Below, piece by piece: positions 53,966-63,221 of a stretch of DNA of 64,000 nucleotides. This stretch comes from Frigoribacterium faeni. Lineage in GTDB: Bacteria; Actinomycetota; Actinomycetes; Actinomycetales; Microbacteriaceae. Position 1 is the first letter of the stretch. Each line of letters begins with the position of its first letter. The notes beneath the pieces were generated by a model that was not told the origin of the DNA, searched no databases, and saw nothing but the letters and a program-made list of their open reading frames with translations. The position numbers and the translations under genes are program-made. The stretch lies in assembly GCF_011761235.1 (NCBI RefSeq), contig NZ_JAAOYW010000002.1, forward strand, positions 372,001-436,000, given 5' to 3'.

Positions 53966-54981
53966 GCCGTCACCTCGATCGCCGTGACCTGCTCGTCGGT
54001 TCCGGGCAGGTCGTCGTCGAGGCCCGGGTACGAGGGCTGGGTGCCCGCGGTCGTGACCGAGTAGGCGCCGACGCGCACCGCCTCCTGTGCCGCCTCGAGC
54101 AGGGACGACCCGCTCGCGAGCGCGGCGCTCAGGGCGCCGACGAAGGCGTCGCCGGCCCCGGACGAGTCCACGGCCCGCACCCGCGGGGACGGCACCGACC
54201 ACGAGCCGGAGGCGTCCGAGACGAGGGCGCCCGCGGCTCCCCGCGTGAGCACGACGGAGGCCGTGCCCAGCGCGCGCAGCTCGGCGACGACGGCCGCGTC
54301 GGCCGTGTCCGCGCCGGCCGAGGAAGCGTCGGACGAGGAGGCGCCGGTCGAGGAGTCCGACGACTCCCGTCCCGCGAGGCGCCCCGCCGCGTCGGGCGCG
54401 ATCATCTCGAGCAGCAGCCGCCCCTCGTGCTCGTTCAGCACGAGGGGGTCGGCCAGGCGCACGACCTCGGCCGACACCGCCACGACCGGGGCGAGGTTGA
54501 GCACGAGGCGCCCCGTCGCCAGCCGTGCCGCGCGCTCGATGCCCGAGACGGGGATCTCGCCCTGCAGCACGACCACGGCGGCGCCGGAGACGACCTCGGA
54601 GTGGCGGGCGACCGCCTCCTCGTCCACCGACGCGTTGGCGCCGGGCACGACGACGATCGTGTTCTCGGAGTCGGAGCCGACGGTCACCACGGCGAGCCCC
54701 GTGGGCCCCGCGGCGACGCCGACCCGGCCCACGTCGACGCCGCTCGCGACGAGCAGGGGCAGGGCGGCCTCGGCGTGCACGTCGTCGCCCACCGCCCCGA
54801 CCATCGTCGTCGCGGCGCCCCGGCGGGCCGCCGCGACGGCCTGGTTGGCGCCCTTGCCGCCGGGCAGCAGCGTCATCGACGTGCCGATCAGCGTCTCGCC
54901 GGGCAGGGGAAGGCGGTCGGTCGTCACGACCTGGTCGACGTTGATCGACCCGACGACGACCACCTCAGCGGAGCGGGGCAT
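53962..54981 (-). CDS. rbsK: ribokinase
   Basis: 339 aa, ATG overlapping the rbsB stop. PfkB family: VVVVGSINVDQVV, LPGGKGANQAVAAARRG and the ATP/catalytic DSSGAGDAFVGAL (Asp278). Phosphorylates ribose at O5. Longer than the usual 300-310 aa because of a Ser/Asp/Ala-rich insert at about 204-230, just before the ATP-binding half; the insert looks disordered and the active site is complete. Confidence 0.95.
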   Translation of the reverse strand: MPRSAEVVVVGSINVDQVVTTDRLPLPGETLIGTSMTLLPGGKGANQAVAAARRGAATTMVGAVGDDVHAEAALPLLVASGVDVGRVGVAAGPTGLAVVTVGSDSENTIVVVPGANASVDEEAVARHSEVVSGAAVVVLQGEIPVSGIERAARLATGRLVLNLAPVVAVSAEVVRLADPLVLNEHEGRLLLEMIAPDAAGRLAGRESSDSSTGASSSDASSAGADTADAAVVAELRALGTASVVLTRGAAGALVSDASGSWSVPSPRVRAVDSSGAGDAFVGALSAALASGSSLLEAAQEAVRVGAYSVTTAGTQPSYPGLDDDLPGTDEQVTAIEVTA

Positions 54982-55928
54982 CAGGAGAAGTCACCCACGT
55001 TCTCCTTCGTGACCGTGATGACCTCGACGGCCTGGTCGGACGGGCCGTCGTCGCCCTCGCCGCCGTCGATCGCCTTGACGGCCTGGTCGACGGCCAGCGC
55101 GCCGAGCTCGCCGGGCTGCTGCGCGATCGTGCTCGAGAGGGTGCCGGCCTCGATGGCCTTGAGGCCGTCCTCGGTGCCGTCGAAGGCGGCGACCTTCACG
55201 TCGGTGCCGGCGCGCGACCCGAGGGCCTGGATCGCGCCGAGGCCCATCTCGTCGTTCTCGGCGAAGACGCCGACCGCGTCGGGGTGCGCCTGCAGCAGGT
55301 TGGTCGTCACGTCGAGGGCGGTCGCGCGGTCGAAGTTCGCCGTCTGCTGCGCGACGACGGTGATGCCGGGGAACTCGGCGATGCCCTTGGTGAAGCCCTC
55401 GCCGCGGTCGCGGCTGGCCGAGGTGCCGGCGACGCCCTGCAGCACGATGACCTCGCCCTTCTCGCCGATCGCCTCGGCGAGGGCCTTGGCGGCCTGCTCG
55501 CCTCCGGCGACGTTGTCGCTGGCGACGAACGAGGCGACGTCGGCGCCGTTGACCGCGCGATCGACCGCGACGATGGGCACGCCGGCGTCGTTGAGCTGCG
55601 CGGCGGCGGGGCCGGCGGCGTCGCTGTCGACGGCGTTGAGGATGACCGCGTCGGCGTTCGAGGCGGCCGTCGCGAGCTGGTTGCTCTGCGTCGCGGAGTC
55701 GTTCTGCGCGTCGACGACCTGCAGGTCGACGCCCTTCTCGTCGGCCTCGGCCTGCGCGCCGTCGCGCAGCTCGACGAAGAACGGGTTGTTGAGGGTCGAC
55801 AGCGACAGGACGACCGTGGGGCGGTCGGCCTCCCCTGCGGGGGTGCGGTTGCAGCCGGCGGTGCCGGTGGCGACCACGGCGACGATCGCGGCGACGGTGG
55901 CGGCCTTGCGGAACGAGGAAGACTTCAT
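54981..55928 (-). CDS. rbsB: ribose ABC transporter substrate-binding lipoprotein
   Basis: 315 aa, ATG start. Lipobox GTAGC (Cys26). Periplasmic-binding-protein type 1 pattern: VLSLSTLNNPFFVELRDGAQ, NAVDSDAAGPAAAQLNDAGV, VASDNVAGGEQAA and FAENDEMGLGA. Binds ribose for RbsAC. It sits third after rbsA and rbsC in the operon; the spacer before it holds three GGAGGCGCGGG repeats. Confidence 0.95.
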   Translation of the reverse strand: MKSSSFRKAATVAAIVAVVATGTAGCNRTPAGEADRPTVVLSLSTLNNPFFVELRDGAQAEADEKGVDLQVVDAQNDSATQSNQLATAASNADAVILNAVDSDAAGPAAAQLNDAGVPIVAVDRAVNGADVASFVASDNVAGGEQAAKALAEAIGEKGEVIVLQGVAGTSASRDRGEGFTKGIAEFPGITVVAQQTANFDRATALDVTTNLLQAHPDAVGVFAENDEMGLGAIQALGSRAGTDVKVAAFDGTEDGLKAIEAGTLSSTIAQQPGELGALAVDQAVKAIDGGEGDDGPSDQAVEVITVTKENVGDFS

Positions 55929-55995
55929 CGTGTGTCCTTCGGTGGGGGTTCGGGTGATGCGGTGAGGGTCGGGAGGGTCAGGGGGAAGAGCGGGA

Positions 55996-56045
55996 GGAGG
56001 CGCGGGCCGGGGAGGCGCGGGCCGGGTCGAGGAGGCGCGGGTCGG
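55996..56045 (-). repeat. GGAGGCGCGGGCCGG repeats in the rbsC-rbsB spacer
   Basis: Three 15-base copies at 55996, 56011 and 56031 (the last with GTCGG). They form the densest group of the dispersed AGGAGGCGCGGG motif. On the message (minus strand) they read as CCGCGCCTCC. Confidence 0.85.
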
Positions 56046-56066
56046 GGCGGGCGGGCGCCCGGCGGC

Positions 56067-57038
56067 CTACGAGCTGCGCGTCTTGCGGCGCAGCACGTCG
56101 ACGCCGACGGCCAGGGCGATGACGAGGCCGATGACGACCTGCTGCCAGAACGACGTCACGTTGAGCAGGTTGAGCCCGTTGCGGATGACGACGAGCACGA
56201 GGGCGCCGATGACGGTGCCCGAGATGCGGCCGACGCCGCCGGCGAGGCTCGCGCCGCCGATGACGACGGCGGCGATCGCGTCGAGCTCGTAGCCCGCCGC
56301 GGCCTGGGGCTGGGCCGAGTCGAGGCGGCCGGCGAGCAGCAGCCCGGCCAGCGCGGCGAACAGGCCGGCGAGGCCGAAGACCGTGACGACGATGCGCTTG
56401 ACGGGCAGGCCCGACAGGCGTGCCGCCTCCGCGTTGCCGCCCACGGCGTACATGGTGCGGCCGACGACGGTGCGGTTGAGGATGAACGACGCGATCGCGG
56501 CGGCCACGACGAGCACGATGACGGGCACCGGCACGGGGCCGACGTTCCCGCCGAGGAACGACACCGCGGCGGGGGTCGAGATCGGGCGCCCGTCGCTGAC
56601 GACGAGCGTGAGCCCGCGGGCCACGCTGAGCATGGCGAGCGTGGCGATGAACGACGGCAGCTTGCCGTAGGCGCTGGCGAACCCGTTGACGAGGCCGGCG
56701 ACCAGGCCGGTCGCGAGGCCGACCACCAGGGCGAGCCCGCCGGGCAGGCCGGCCGTCGCGAACGTCCAGCTCGACACCATCGCCGAGAGCGCGGCGACCG
56801 AGCCGACCGAGAGGTCGATGCCGCCGGCGACGATGACGAACGTCATGCCGAAGGCGAGCACGGCGACGGTCGACACCTGGATGCCGATGTTCAGCAGGTT
56901 GCGGCCCGTGAGGAAGTCGGGCGTCGCGATGAAGAGGGCGAGGCAGAGCACGACGAGCCCGACGAGGGCGCCGTTGGCGGCGAGGAACGCCTTGATGTCG
57001 AAGGAGCGTCGCTGCGCCTTCACGGTGGTGGTGGTCAT
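56067..57038 (-). CDS. rbsC: ribose ABC transporter permease
   Basis: 323 aa, ATG start. Multi-helix BPD_transp_2 permease: FGMTFVIVAGGIDLSVGSVA, NGFASAYGKLPSFIATLAML, TMYAVGGNAEAARLSGL and GTVIGALVLVVIRNGLNLL are RbsC hallmarks. Forms the membrane channel with RbsA on the inside. Confidence 0.95.
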   Translation of the reverse strand: MTTTTVKAQRRSFDIKAFLAANGALVGLVVLCLALFIATPDFLTGRNLLNIGIQVSTVAVLAFGMTFVIVAGGIDLSVGSVAALSAMVSSWTFATAGLPGGLALVVGLATGLVAGLVNGFASAYGKLPSFIATLAMLSVARGLTLVVSDGRPISTPAAVSFLGGNVGPVPVPVIVLVVAAAIASFILNRTVVGRTMYAVGGNAEAARLSGLPVKRIVVTVFGLAGLFAALAGLLLAGRLDSAQPQAAAGYELDAIAAVVIGGASLAGGVGRISGTVIGALVLVVIRNGLNLLNVTSFWQQVVIGLVIALAVGVDVLRRKTRSS

Positions 57039-57092
57039 GGGTGTCTTCCTGCTCGGGTGGAGGTCGTCGGGTCGTGGTCGGGGAGGGCGGCG

Positions 57093-58616
57093 TCAGGCCG
57101 CGTCGGCGCCGGGGAGGTCGCGGGCGGCGAGGGTCATCAGCGCGTCCTGGGTCGCGTCGGCGGCGGCGACCTCGCCGGCCACGACGCCGTCGCGCATCAC
57201 GATGATCCGGTCGCTCATGCCCATCACCTCGGGCAGTTCGCCGCTGACCATGACGACGGCGCCGCCGGCGGCCGTGATGCTGTTGACGAGCTCGTAGATC
57301 TCGACCTTCGCGCCGACGTCGACGCCGCGGGTCGGCTCGTCGAGCAGCAGCACCGTCGAGCCGGCGATGATCCAGCGGCCGAAGACGGCCTTCTGCTGGT
57401 TGCCGCCGGAGAGGGCGCCGATCGGCTGGTCGATGTCGCGCATCCGGATGCGCAGGCGCGCGGCGACCTGCTCGGCGCGCTCGCGCTGTCCCGCGAAGTC
57501 GACGAGGCCGCCGCGGGCGCTGGAGGCGAGGGTCGCGTACCCGAGGTTGTCGTTCACGGAGGCGCCCAGCACGAGGCCCTGCGCCTTGCGGTCCTCGGGC
57601 ACGTGCCCGATCCCCGCGGCGATGGCGCCCGCGACGTCGCCCTTCTTGAGCACGCGGCCCCGCACGCTGACGGTGCCGGCGGAGTAGCGGTCGACGCCCG
57701 CGATCGCCCGGATCACCTCGGTGCGCCCGGCGCCGACGAGCCCCGCGATGCCGAGCACCTCGCCGGCCCGCACGGTGAACGACACGTCGCGGAACGCGTC
57801 GCCGGTCAGGCCCGAGACGACGAGCACGTCGTCGGCGCCCGTCCCGGCGCCCGTGCCGCGCGGGTACTGCTCGTCGATGTCGCGGCCCACCATGAGGCGG
57901 ACGAGCTCGGGCTCGGGCGTCGACGCGGGCACCTCGGCGACGAAGCGGCCGTCGCGCAGCACGGCGACGGTGTCGCCGATCTCGGCGATCTCGTCGAGGT
58001 GGTGGCTGATGAAGAGCATGCCGACGCCTCGGGCACGCAGCTGCGCGACGACGGCGAAGAGCTGCTCGGTCTCGTGCCGGGTGAGCGCCGCGGTGGGCTC
58101 GTCGAGGATGAGGATGCGCGCGTCGATGCTGAGGGCCTTGGCGATCTCGACCAGCTGCTGGCGGGCGATGCCCAGCTCGGCGACCTTCGTGTCGACGTCG
58201 ACCTCGAGGCCGATCAGCTCGAGCGCGGCACGCGCGCGGCGCTTCAGCTCACGGCGGTCGACCATGCCGAAGCGGGTCGGGAACCGCCCCATCATCACGT
58301 TCTCGGCGACGCTGAGCGACGGCACGAGGTTGAGCTCCTGGTGGATGGTCGCGATGCCGAGCTTCTCCGCCGCGAGGGTGCCGGGCAACGAGACGGGCTC
58401 GCCGTCGACGAGCACGCGGCCGCCGTCGGGCTGGTACACGCCGGACATCATCTTGATGAGGGTCGACTTGCCCGCGCCGTTCTCGCCGAGCAGCACCTGC
58501 ACCTGGCCGGCGCGCACGTGCACGGTGACGTCGTCGATGACCCGCACGGGCCCGAACGACTTGCTCACGTGGTCGAGGGTGAGGAGGGGACGATCGTCGC
58601 TGATCGAGGTGGTCAT
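57093..58616 (-). CDS. rbsA: ribose ABC transporter ATPase (two-domain)
   Basis: 507 aa from the ATG at 58616. Two ABC domains: Walker A GENGAGKST in the first, GLVGAGRTEV in the degenerate second, as usual for RbsA. Signatures LGIARQQLVEIAKAL and LSGGNQQKAVFGRW; Walker B LILDEPTAALT and LLLDEPTRGVDVG. Energises ribose import. A short GTGAGTGADD insert joins the domains. Confidence 0.95.
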   Translation of the reverse strand: MTTSISDDRPLLTLDHVSKSFGPVRVIDDVTVHVRAGQVQVLLGENGAGKSTLIKMMSGVYQPDGGRVLVDGEPVSLPGTLAAEKLGIATIHQELNLVPSLSVAENVMMGRFPTRFGMVDRRELKRRARAALELIGLEVDVDTKVAELGIARQQLVEIAKALSIDARILILDEPTAALTRHETEQLFAVVAQLRARGVGMLFISHHLDEIAEIGDTVAVLRDGRFVAEVPASTPEPELVRLMVGRDIDEQYPRGTGAGTGADDVLVVSGLTGDAFRDVSFTVRAGEVLGIAGLVGAGRTEVIRAIAGVDRYSAGTVSVRGRVLKKGDVAGAIAAGIGHVPEDRKAQGLVLGASVNDNLGYATLASSARGGLVDFAGQRERAEQVAARLRIRMRDIDQPIGALSGGNQQKAVFGRWIIAGSTVLLLDEPTRGVDVGAKVEIYELVNSITAAGGAVVMVSGELPEVMGMSDRIIVMRDGVVAGEVAAADATQDALMTLAARDLPGADAA

Positions 58617-58618
58617 GG

Positions 58619-59650
58619 TCAGTTCCTGCCGAGGGGTCGGGACGGGGTGGGGACGGGAGAGGACGAGGAGGCGCGGACGACGAGCTCGCTCGGCAGCGTC
58701 ACCGAGTCGGGACGCCGTCCCGCGATGACCTCCTGCAGCAGCTCGACGGCGCGGCGCCCCATCTCGTCGACGCTGTGCGCGATGACGGTGAGCGCCGGGT
58801 TGAGCAGCGAGAACCACTCGACGTCGTCGAAGGCCACGACGGCGACGTCCTCGCCGATGCGGAGGTCGAGACGGTGCAGCATGGCGACGGCGCCGACGGC
58901 CATGAGGCTGTCGGCGGCGAGGATGGCGGTCGGCGGCTCGTCGAGGCTGAACAGCGCGTGGACGCCCTCCGAGCCGCTGGCGCTCTGGAAGTCGCCGAGG
59001 TGGACGAGGTCCGGGTCGTCGCTGAGGCCGCTCTCGGCGACCGCGCTCGTCCACGACTCGAGCCGCTCGCGTCCCGTCGAGACGCTCTGCGGGCCGGCGA
59101 TGTAGCCGACGCGCGCGTGGCCGAGGTCGGCGAGGTGGCGGACGGCGGCCCGGATGCCGGGGCCGCTGTCGGTCGTGACGCTCGGCACGTCGACGCCGGG
59201 GATGGTGCGGTCGACGAAGACGGTGGGCACGTCGCGCGTGAGCAGGGCGTCGATGCTCGCGGAGTCGCCGCCCTGCGGGGCGACGATGACGCCGTCGACG
59301 CGACGCGAGATGAGGGTGTCGAGGTAGCGGTCCTGCTGCTCGCGGTTCTCGTTGGCGTTGCCGAGCAGCGTCACGTAGCCGAGCTCGAGCAGGCCCTGCT
59401 CGATGGTGTGGGCGAGGTCGGCGAAGAACGGGTTGCGCACGTCGGAGACGAGCAGCCCGACGGTGTCCGACCGGGTCGAGCGCAGGGCCCTGGCCTGGGC
59501 GTTGGGCCGGAAGTCGAGCTCGCGCACCGCCTGCTCGACGAGCTCGCGCGCACCGGGCGACGTGGCGGGGTTGCCCGACAGCACGCGCGAGACGGTCGCC
59601 GGGGAGACCCCGGCGCGCTGGGCGACGTCCTTGATCGTGACAGCTGGCAT
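58619..59650 (-). CDS. rbsR: LacI-family ribose operon repressor
   Basis: 343 aa, ATG start. N-terminal LacI helix-turn-helix VTIKDVAQRAGVSPATVSRV (4-23) with hinge, then the ribose-binding-protein-like effector domain (GLLVSDVRNPFFADLAHTIE; FVDRTIPGVDVPSV; AILAADSLMAVGAVAML). First gene of the operon, so it should repress itself and rbsACBKD. Two LacI-type operators lie 51 bases upstream. The effector is probably ribose. Confidence 0.95.
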   Translation of the reverse strand: MPAVTIKDVAQRAGVSPATVSRVLSGNPATSPGARELVEQAVRELDFRPNAQARALRSTRSDTVGLLVSDVRNPFFADLAHTIEQGLLELGYVTLLGNANENREQQDRYLDTLISRRVDGVIVAPQGGDSASIDALLTRDVPTVFVDRTIPGVDVPSVTTDSGPGIRAAVRHLADLGHARVGYIAGPQSVSTGRERLESWTSAVAESGLSDDPDLVHLGDFQSASGSEGVHALFSLDEPPTAILAADSLMAVGAVAMLHRLDLRIGEDVAVVAFDDVEWFSLLNPALTVIAHSVDEMGRRAVELLQEVIAGRRPDSVTLPSELVVRASSSSPVPTPSRPLGRN

Positions 59651-59700
59651 CGGCCACTCCGTTGTGAGCTCGTGAGGTGCGGCGGGCGGGGCCCGCGTCG

Positions 59701-59759
59701 TGGAATCGATTCCATGGAACCGATTCCACGACGGTAGCCGCGAGCGCCCCCGCTGTCAA
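59701..59759 (-). promoter_or_regulatory. rbs promoter with two abutting LacI operators
   Basis: On the minus strand: -35 TTGACA (59754-59759), 17-base spacer, -10 TACCGT (59731-59736). Just downstream lie TGGAACCGATTCCA (59715-59728) and TGGAATCGATTCCA (59701-59714), two 14-base palindromes with no gap, over and after the expected start at about 59724. This is a typical place for LacI-type repression by RbsR. Confidence 0.9.
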
Positions 59760-59852
59760 CACGACCGTGACGACCAGTCCGAGCGGGACTCGCGGATCGT
59801 CCACGTCGACCCTCGCCTGCATCCGATATGTCCGATGGGCTAGGGTCGGCGC

Positions 59853-60269
59853 ATGATCGTCGCCCTCGTCGCCGCCTCCCTGGCAGCCCTGCTGCACGTC
59901 TACATCTTCGTGATGGAGTCGTTCCTCTGGACGACGCCCCGCGTGCGGGCGACCTTCGGCGTCACGAGCGACGCGCAGGCCGAGCACACCGCGCCCCTCG
60001 CCCTCAACCAGGGCTTCTACAACCTGTTCCTCGCGATCGTCACGGCCGTGGGCGTCGCACTGGTCGTCGCCGGCGACCCGGGCAGCGCCTCCAGCGCCTT
60101 CAGCGCGTCCCCCTCGGGCAACGCCCTGATCGCGGCCGGCGCGGGCTCGATGCTCGCCGCCGCCCTCGTGCTGGTGATCAGCGACCGCACGAAGGCGCGC
60201 GCCGCGGCCGTCCAGGGCGCCCTGCCCCTGGTGGCGCTGCTGGCGCTGCTCGCCTGGGCCGCCGCGTAG
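59853..60269 (+). CDS. DUF1304 membrane protein
   Basis: 138 aa, ATG start. DUF1304 pattern: LHVYIFVMESFLWTTPRVRATFG, then LALNQGFYNLFLAIVTAVG, with four hydrophobic segments. Function unknown. Divergent from the rbs operon; purU follows after 30 bases. Confidence 0.92.
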   Translation: MIVALVAASLAALLHVYIFVMESFLWTTPRVRATFGVTSDAQAEHTAPLALNQGFYNLFLAIVTAVGVALVVAGDPGSASSAFSASPSGNALIAAGAGSMLAAALVLVISDRTKARAAAVQGALPLVALLALLAWAAA

Positions 60270-60299
60270 CACGCGGGCGCCGCGCACTACCCTGGGCTC

Positions 60300-61193
60300 G
60301 TGACCGACGCGACCACCGCCTCCTCGGTCGACGCCCCCGCCGCGTCGACCACCCACTGGACCCTGACCCTCGTCTGCGACGACGCTCCCGGCATCGTGCA
60401 CGCGATCAGCGGAGCGGTCGTGGAGGCGGGCGGCAACATCACCGAGTCGGCCCAGTTCTCGAGCCACGACACGGGCACGTTCTTCATGCGGCTGCAGGTC
60501 GAGGCGCCCGGCGAGCGGGCGGCCTTCGAGGCCCGGCTCGCCCCGGTCGTCGAGCGCTACGGCATGCAGCACGAGCTCGACGTGGTCGGCCGCCCGACCC
60601 GCACCCTCGTGCTCGCGAGCAAGGCCGCGCACTGCCTGAACGACCTGCTGTTCCGGCAGCGGGCCGGGCAGCTGCCGGTCGAGATCCCCCTCGTGCTCGC
60701 CAACCACCCCGACCTCGGCGAGCTCGCGGAGTTCTACGGCACGCGCTTCGAGCACCACGCCGTCGTCGACGCCGACACGAAGGCCGCGTTCGAGGCGCGC
60801 GTGCTGCAGGTCGTCGACCGCTACGACATCGAGCTCGTGGTGCTCGCGCGGTACATGCAGATCCTCAGCCCCGAGCTCTGCGCGGCGCTCGAGGGCCGGG
60901 CGATCAACATCCACCACTCGTTCCTGCCCGGGTTCAAGGGCGCCAACCCGTACCGCCAGGCGCACGCCCGCGGCGTCAAGCTGATCGGCGCGACGGCGCA
61001 CTTCGTGACGAGCGACCTCGACGAGGGCCCGATCATCGAGCAGAACGTCGTCCGGGTCGACCACACCCGCAGCGCCCCCGAGCTGATGGCGATCGGCCAG
61101 GACGAAGAGAGCCGCACGCTGACCCAGGCCGTCCGCTGGTTCGCCGAGAACCGGGTGCTGCTCGACGGCGCCCGCACCATCGTCTTCCGCTGA
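60300..61193 (+). CDS. purU: formyltetrahydrofolate deformylase
   Basis: 297 aa from a GTG at 60300. N-terminal ACT domain (about 15-95: LTLVCDDAPGIVHAISGAVV) and C-terminal formyltransferase domain with the catalytic Asn-His-Asp set: VLANHPDL, NIHHSFLPGFKGANPYRQA and TSDLDEGPIIEQ. Hydrolyses 10-formyl-THF to formate plus THF, balancing the one-carbon pool that folD/glyA feed. The next spacer contains the 155-base G/C-only tract. Confidence 0.96.
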   Translation: MTDATTASSVDAPAASTTHWTLTLVCDDAPGIVHAISGAVVEAGGNITESAQFSSHDTGTFFMRLQVEAPGERAAFEARLAPVVERYGMQHELDVVGRPTRTLVLASKAAHCLNDLLFRQRAGQLPVEIPLVLANHPDLGELAEFYGTRFEHHAVVDADTKAAFEARVLQVVDRYDIELVVLARYMQILSPELCAALEGRAINIHHSFLPGFKGANPYRQAHARGVKLIGATAHFVTSDLDEGPIIEQNVVRVDHTRSAPELMAIGQDEESRTLTQAVRWFAENRVLLDGARTIVFR

Positions 61194-61233
61194 CCCACAC
61201 GCGCGGCGCCGCTGCCGCCGTCTCCGCGCGGAA

Positions 61234-61410
<177 letters not shown>

Positions 61411-61454
61411 CGGCAGGGCGCCGCGCAGCCGATCGGCGGCCGTACGCTGGCACC

Positions 61455-61838
61455 GTGACCCCGATCGACCCCGCGACCGACCGCCGTCCGTCGGCGGACC
61501 GCCGCCCGGGGGCCTTCGCCCTGCTCCGGTTCGCGGTCGAGCTCGTCGCCCTGTTCTCGTTGGCGCTCTGGGGCTGGCTCGCCTGGGACAGGCCGTGGCC
61601 CGCCCTCGCGTTCGTCGTCGGCGCGCCCGGCTTCGCGATCGTGGTCTGGGCCCTGTTCCGCTCGCCGCGCGCCGTGGTGCCGACCGACCGCGTCGGCCGC
61701 AGCCTCGTCGAGATCGCGGTCATGGGCGCCGCCGCGGTCGCCTGGGCGCAGCTCGGCCACCCGGTCGTGGCCGTCGCCTTCGCCCTCGTCGCCGCCGTCA
61801 CCGGCGTCGTCGCCGCACGCCGGGAGGACCGCGCATGA
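61455..61838 (+). CDS. DUF2568 (YrdB-like) membrane protein
   Basis: 127 aa, GTG start. Four hydrophobic segments. LLRFAVELVALFSLALWGW and PGFAIVVWALFRSPRAVVP match DUF2568. Unknown function. Its stop overlaps the nagA ATG (ATGA), so the two are coupled. Confidence 0.9.
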   Translation: MTPIDPATDRRPSADRRPGAFALLRFAVELVALFSLALWGWLAWDRPWPALAFVVGAPGFAIVVWALFRSPRAVVPTDRVGRSLVEIAVMGAAAVAWAQLGHPVVAVAFALVAAVTGVVAARREDRA

Positions 61839-63046
61839 CCACCACCCTCGTCGCGAACGCCCACGCCGTCGACGCCTCGGGCGAGACCGAGGGCTTCTGG
61901 ATGCTCCTCGACGGCGACCGCATCGCCGCGACCGGCAGCGCCGCCGACCGCACCTGCCCCCTCGAGGCGCCGGGCCGGCACCACGACGGCCGAGACGGCC
62001 TGGGAGGCGCCCTCCCCGCCGCCGACACCGTGGTCGACCTGGGCGGTGCGCGCCTCACCCCGGGCCTCGTCGACCTGCACAGCCACGGAGGCGGCGGTGC
62101 CAGCCACGACGGAGGTCCCGACGAGATCGAGCGCGGCCTGGCACTGCACCGGTCGCACGGCACGACCCGATCGCTGGTGAGCCTCGTCGCGAACCCGATC
62201 GACCGCCTCCGTGGCTCGATCGAGGCGATCGCCGAGCTGCGCCGACGCGACCCGCTCGTGCTCGGCGCCCACCTCGAGGGGCCGTTCCTCGCGCCGCACC
62301 GCAAGGGCGCGCACGCCGAGCAGCACCTGGCCGTGCCGTCGCCCGAGAACGTCGACGCGCTGCTCGGGGCCGCGCCCGGGACGGTACGTCAGATCACGCT
62401 CGCTCCCGAGCTGCCGGGCGGGCTGGACGCCGTCGGGCGGATCGTGGCCGCAGGCGCCGTCGTCGCGATCGGCCACACGGAGGCGGACCACGCCCTGGCC
62501 GTCGCCGCCTTCGACCGAGGCGCCACGATGATGACCCATGCGTTCAACGCGATCGCGGGCATCGGGCACCGAGAGCCGGGCCCCGTGGTCGCGGCGATCA
62601 GCGACGAGCGGGTCACGATCGAGCTGATCCTCGACGGCGTGCACGTGCACCCCGAGGTCGTGCGCATGGTGTTCGCGTCGGCACCCGGCCGCGTCGCCCT
62701 CATCACCGACGCCATGTCGGCGGCGGGCTCGGCCGACGGCGACTACCTGCTGGGCGAGCTGGCCGTCACCGTGACCGACGGCGTCGCCGTGCTGTCGGGC
62801 ACCGACACGATCGCCGGCTCGACCCTGACGCAGGACGCGGCCCTGCGCCTCGCCCTCTCCGCGGCCGGGCAGACGCCCGTCTCCGCCGTCGAGGCCCTCA
62901 CCCTGACCCCGGCCCGGGCGATCGGCGAGGCGGACCGCCTCGGGCTGCTGGCCCCGGGCTACGTCGCCGACGCCGTCGCCTGGACGGACGACTGGCACGT
63001 CTCGCGGGTCTGGGCCGCCGGCCGGGAGCTGACCGACGGTCGGTGA
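61835..63046 (+). CDS. nagA: N-acetylglucosamine-6-phosphate deacetylase
   Basis: 403 aa, ATG overlapping the previous stop. Amidohydrolase TIM barrel: DLHSHGGGGASHD, LGAHLEGPFLAPHRKGAH (metal-site Glu), IGHTEAD, MTHAFNAI (metal His) and catalytic LITDAMSAAG (Asp). Removes acetate from GlcNAc-6-phosphate, feeding wall-sugar recycling. No nagB lies in the window. Confidence 0.95.
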   Translation: MTTTLVANAHAVDASGETEGFWMLLDGDRIAATGSAADRTCPLEAPGRHHDGRDGLGGALPAADTVVDLGGARLTPGLVDLHSHGGGGASHDGGPDEIERGLALHRSHGTTRSLVSLVANPIDRLRGSIEAIAELRRRDPLVLGAHLEGPFLAPHRKGAHAEQHLAVPSPENVDALLGAAPGTVRQITLAPELPGGLDAVGRIVAAGAVVAIGHTEADHALAVAAFDRGATMMTHAFNAIAGIGHREPGPVVAAISDERVTIELILDGVHVHPEVVRMVFASAPGRVALITDAMSAAGSADGDYLLGELAVTVTDGVAVLSGTDTIAGSTLTQDAALRLALSAAGQTPVSAVEALTLTPARAIGEADRLGLLAPGYVADAVAWTDDWHVSRVWAAGRELTDGR

Positions 63047-63052
63047 GCCCGC

Positions 63053-63138
63053 CACGGCTCAGGAACGCGCCGGGCTCGGGTCCTGACCGGTGCACGCGGG
63101 TTAGGAGCGCTCCCCCTGAGCCGTGCGGGCTCAGGACC
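63053..63138. terminator. complex inverted repeats between nagA and the M23 gene
   Basis: CACGGCTCAGG (63053-63063) pairs with CCTGAGCCGTG (63115-63125). An internal GGTCCTGA (63079-63086) also pairs with TCAGGACC (63131-63138). It lies between convergent genes. The motifs TCAGGAC and TTCCTGAACG recur in the spacer at 24550-24612. Confidence 0.6.
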
Positions 63139-63221
63139 GGTGTTCCTGAACGTTGAGAGGGACACCACACCACGCGCAGGTGCGGGGCGGCGGCGCCGGG
63201 CGGCGAGCGGCGGGCGGCGAG

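Noticed and set aside
55284-59105. Plus-strand open frame of over 1200 codons
   Set aside because: Antisense to rbsB, rbsC, rbsA and rbsR, which have full family motifs. No ribosome site or domain.
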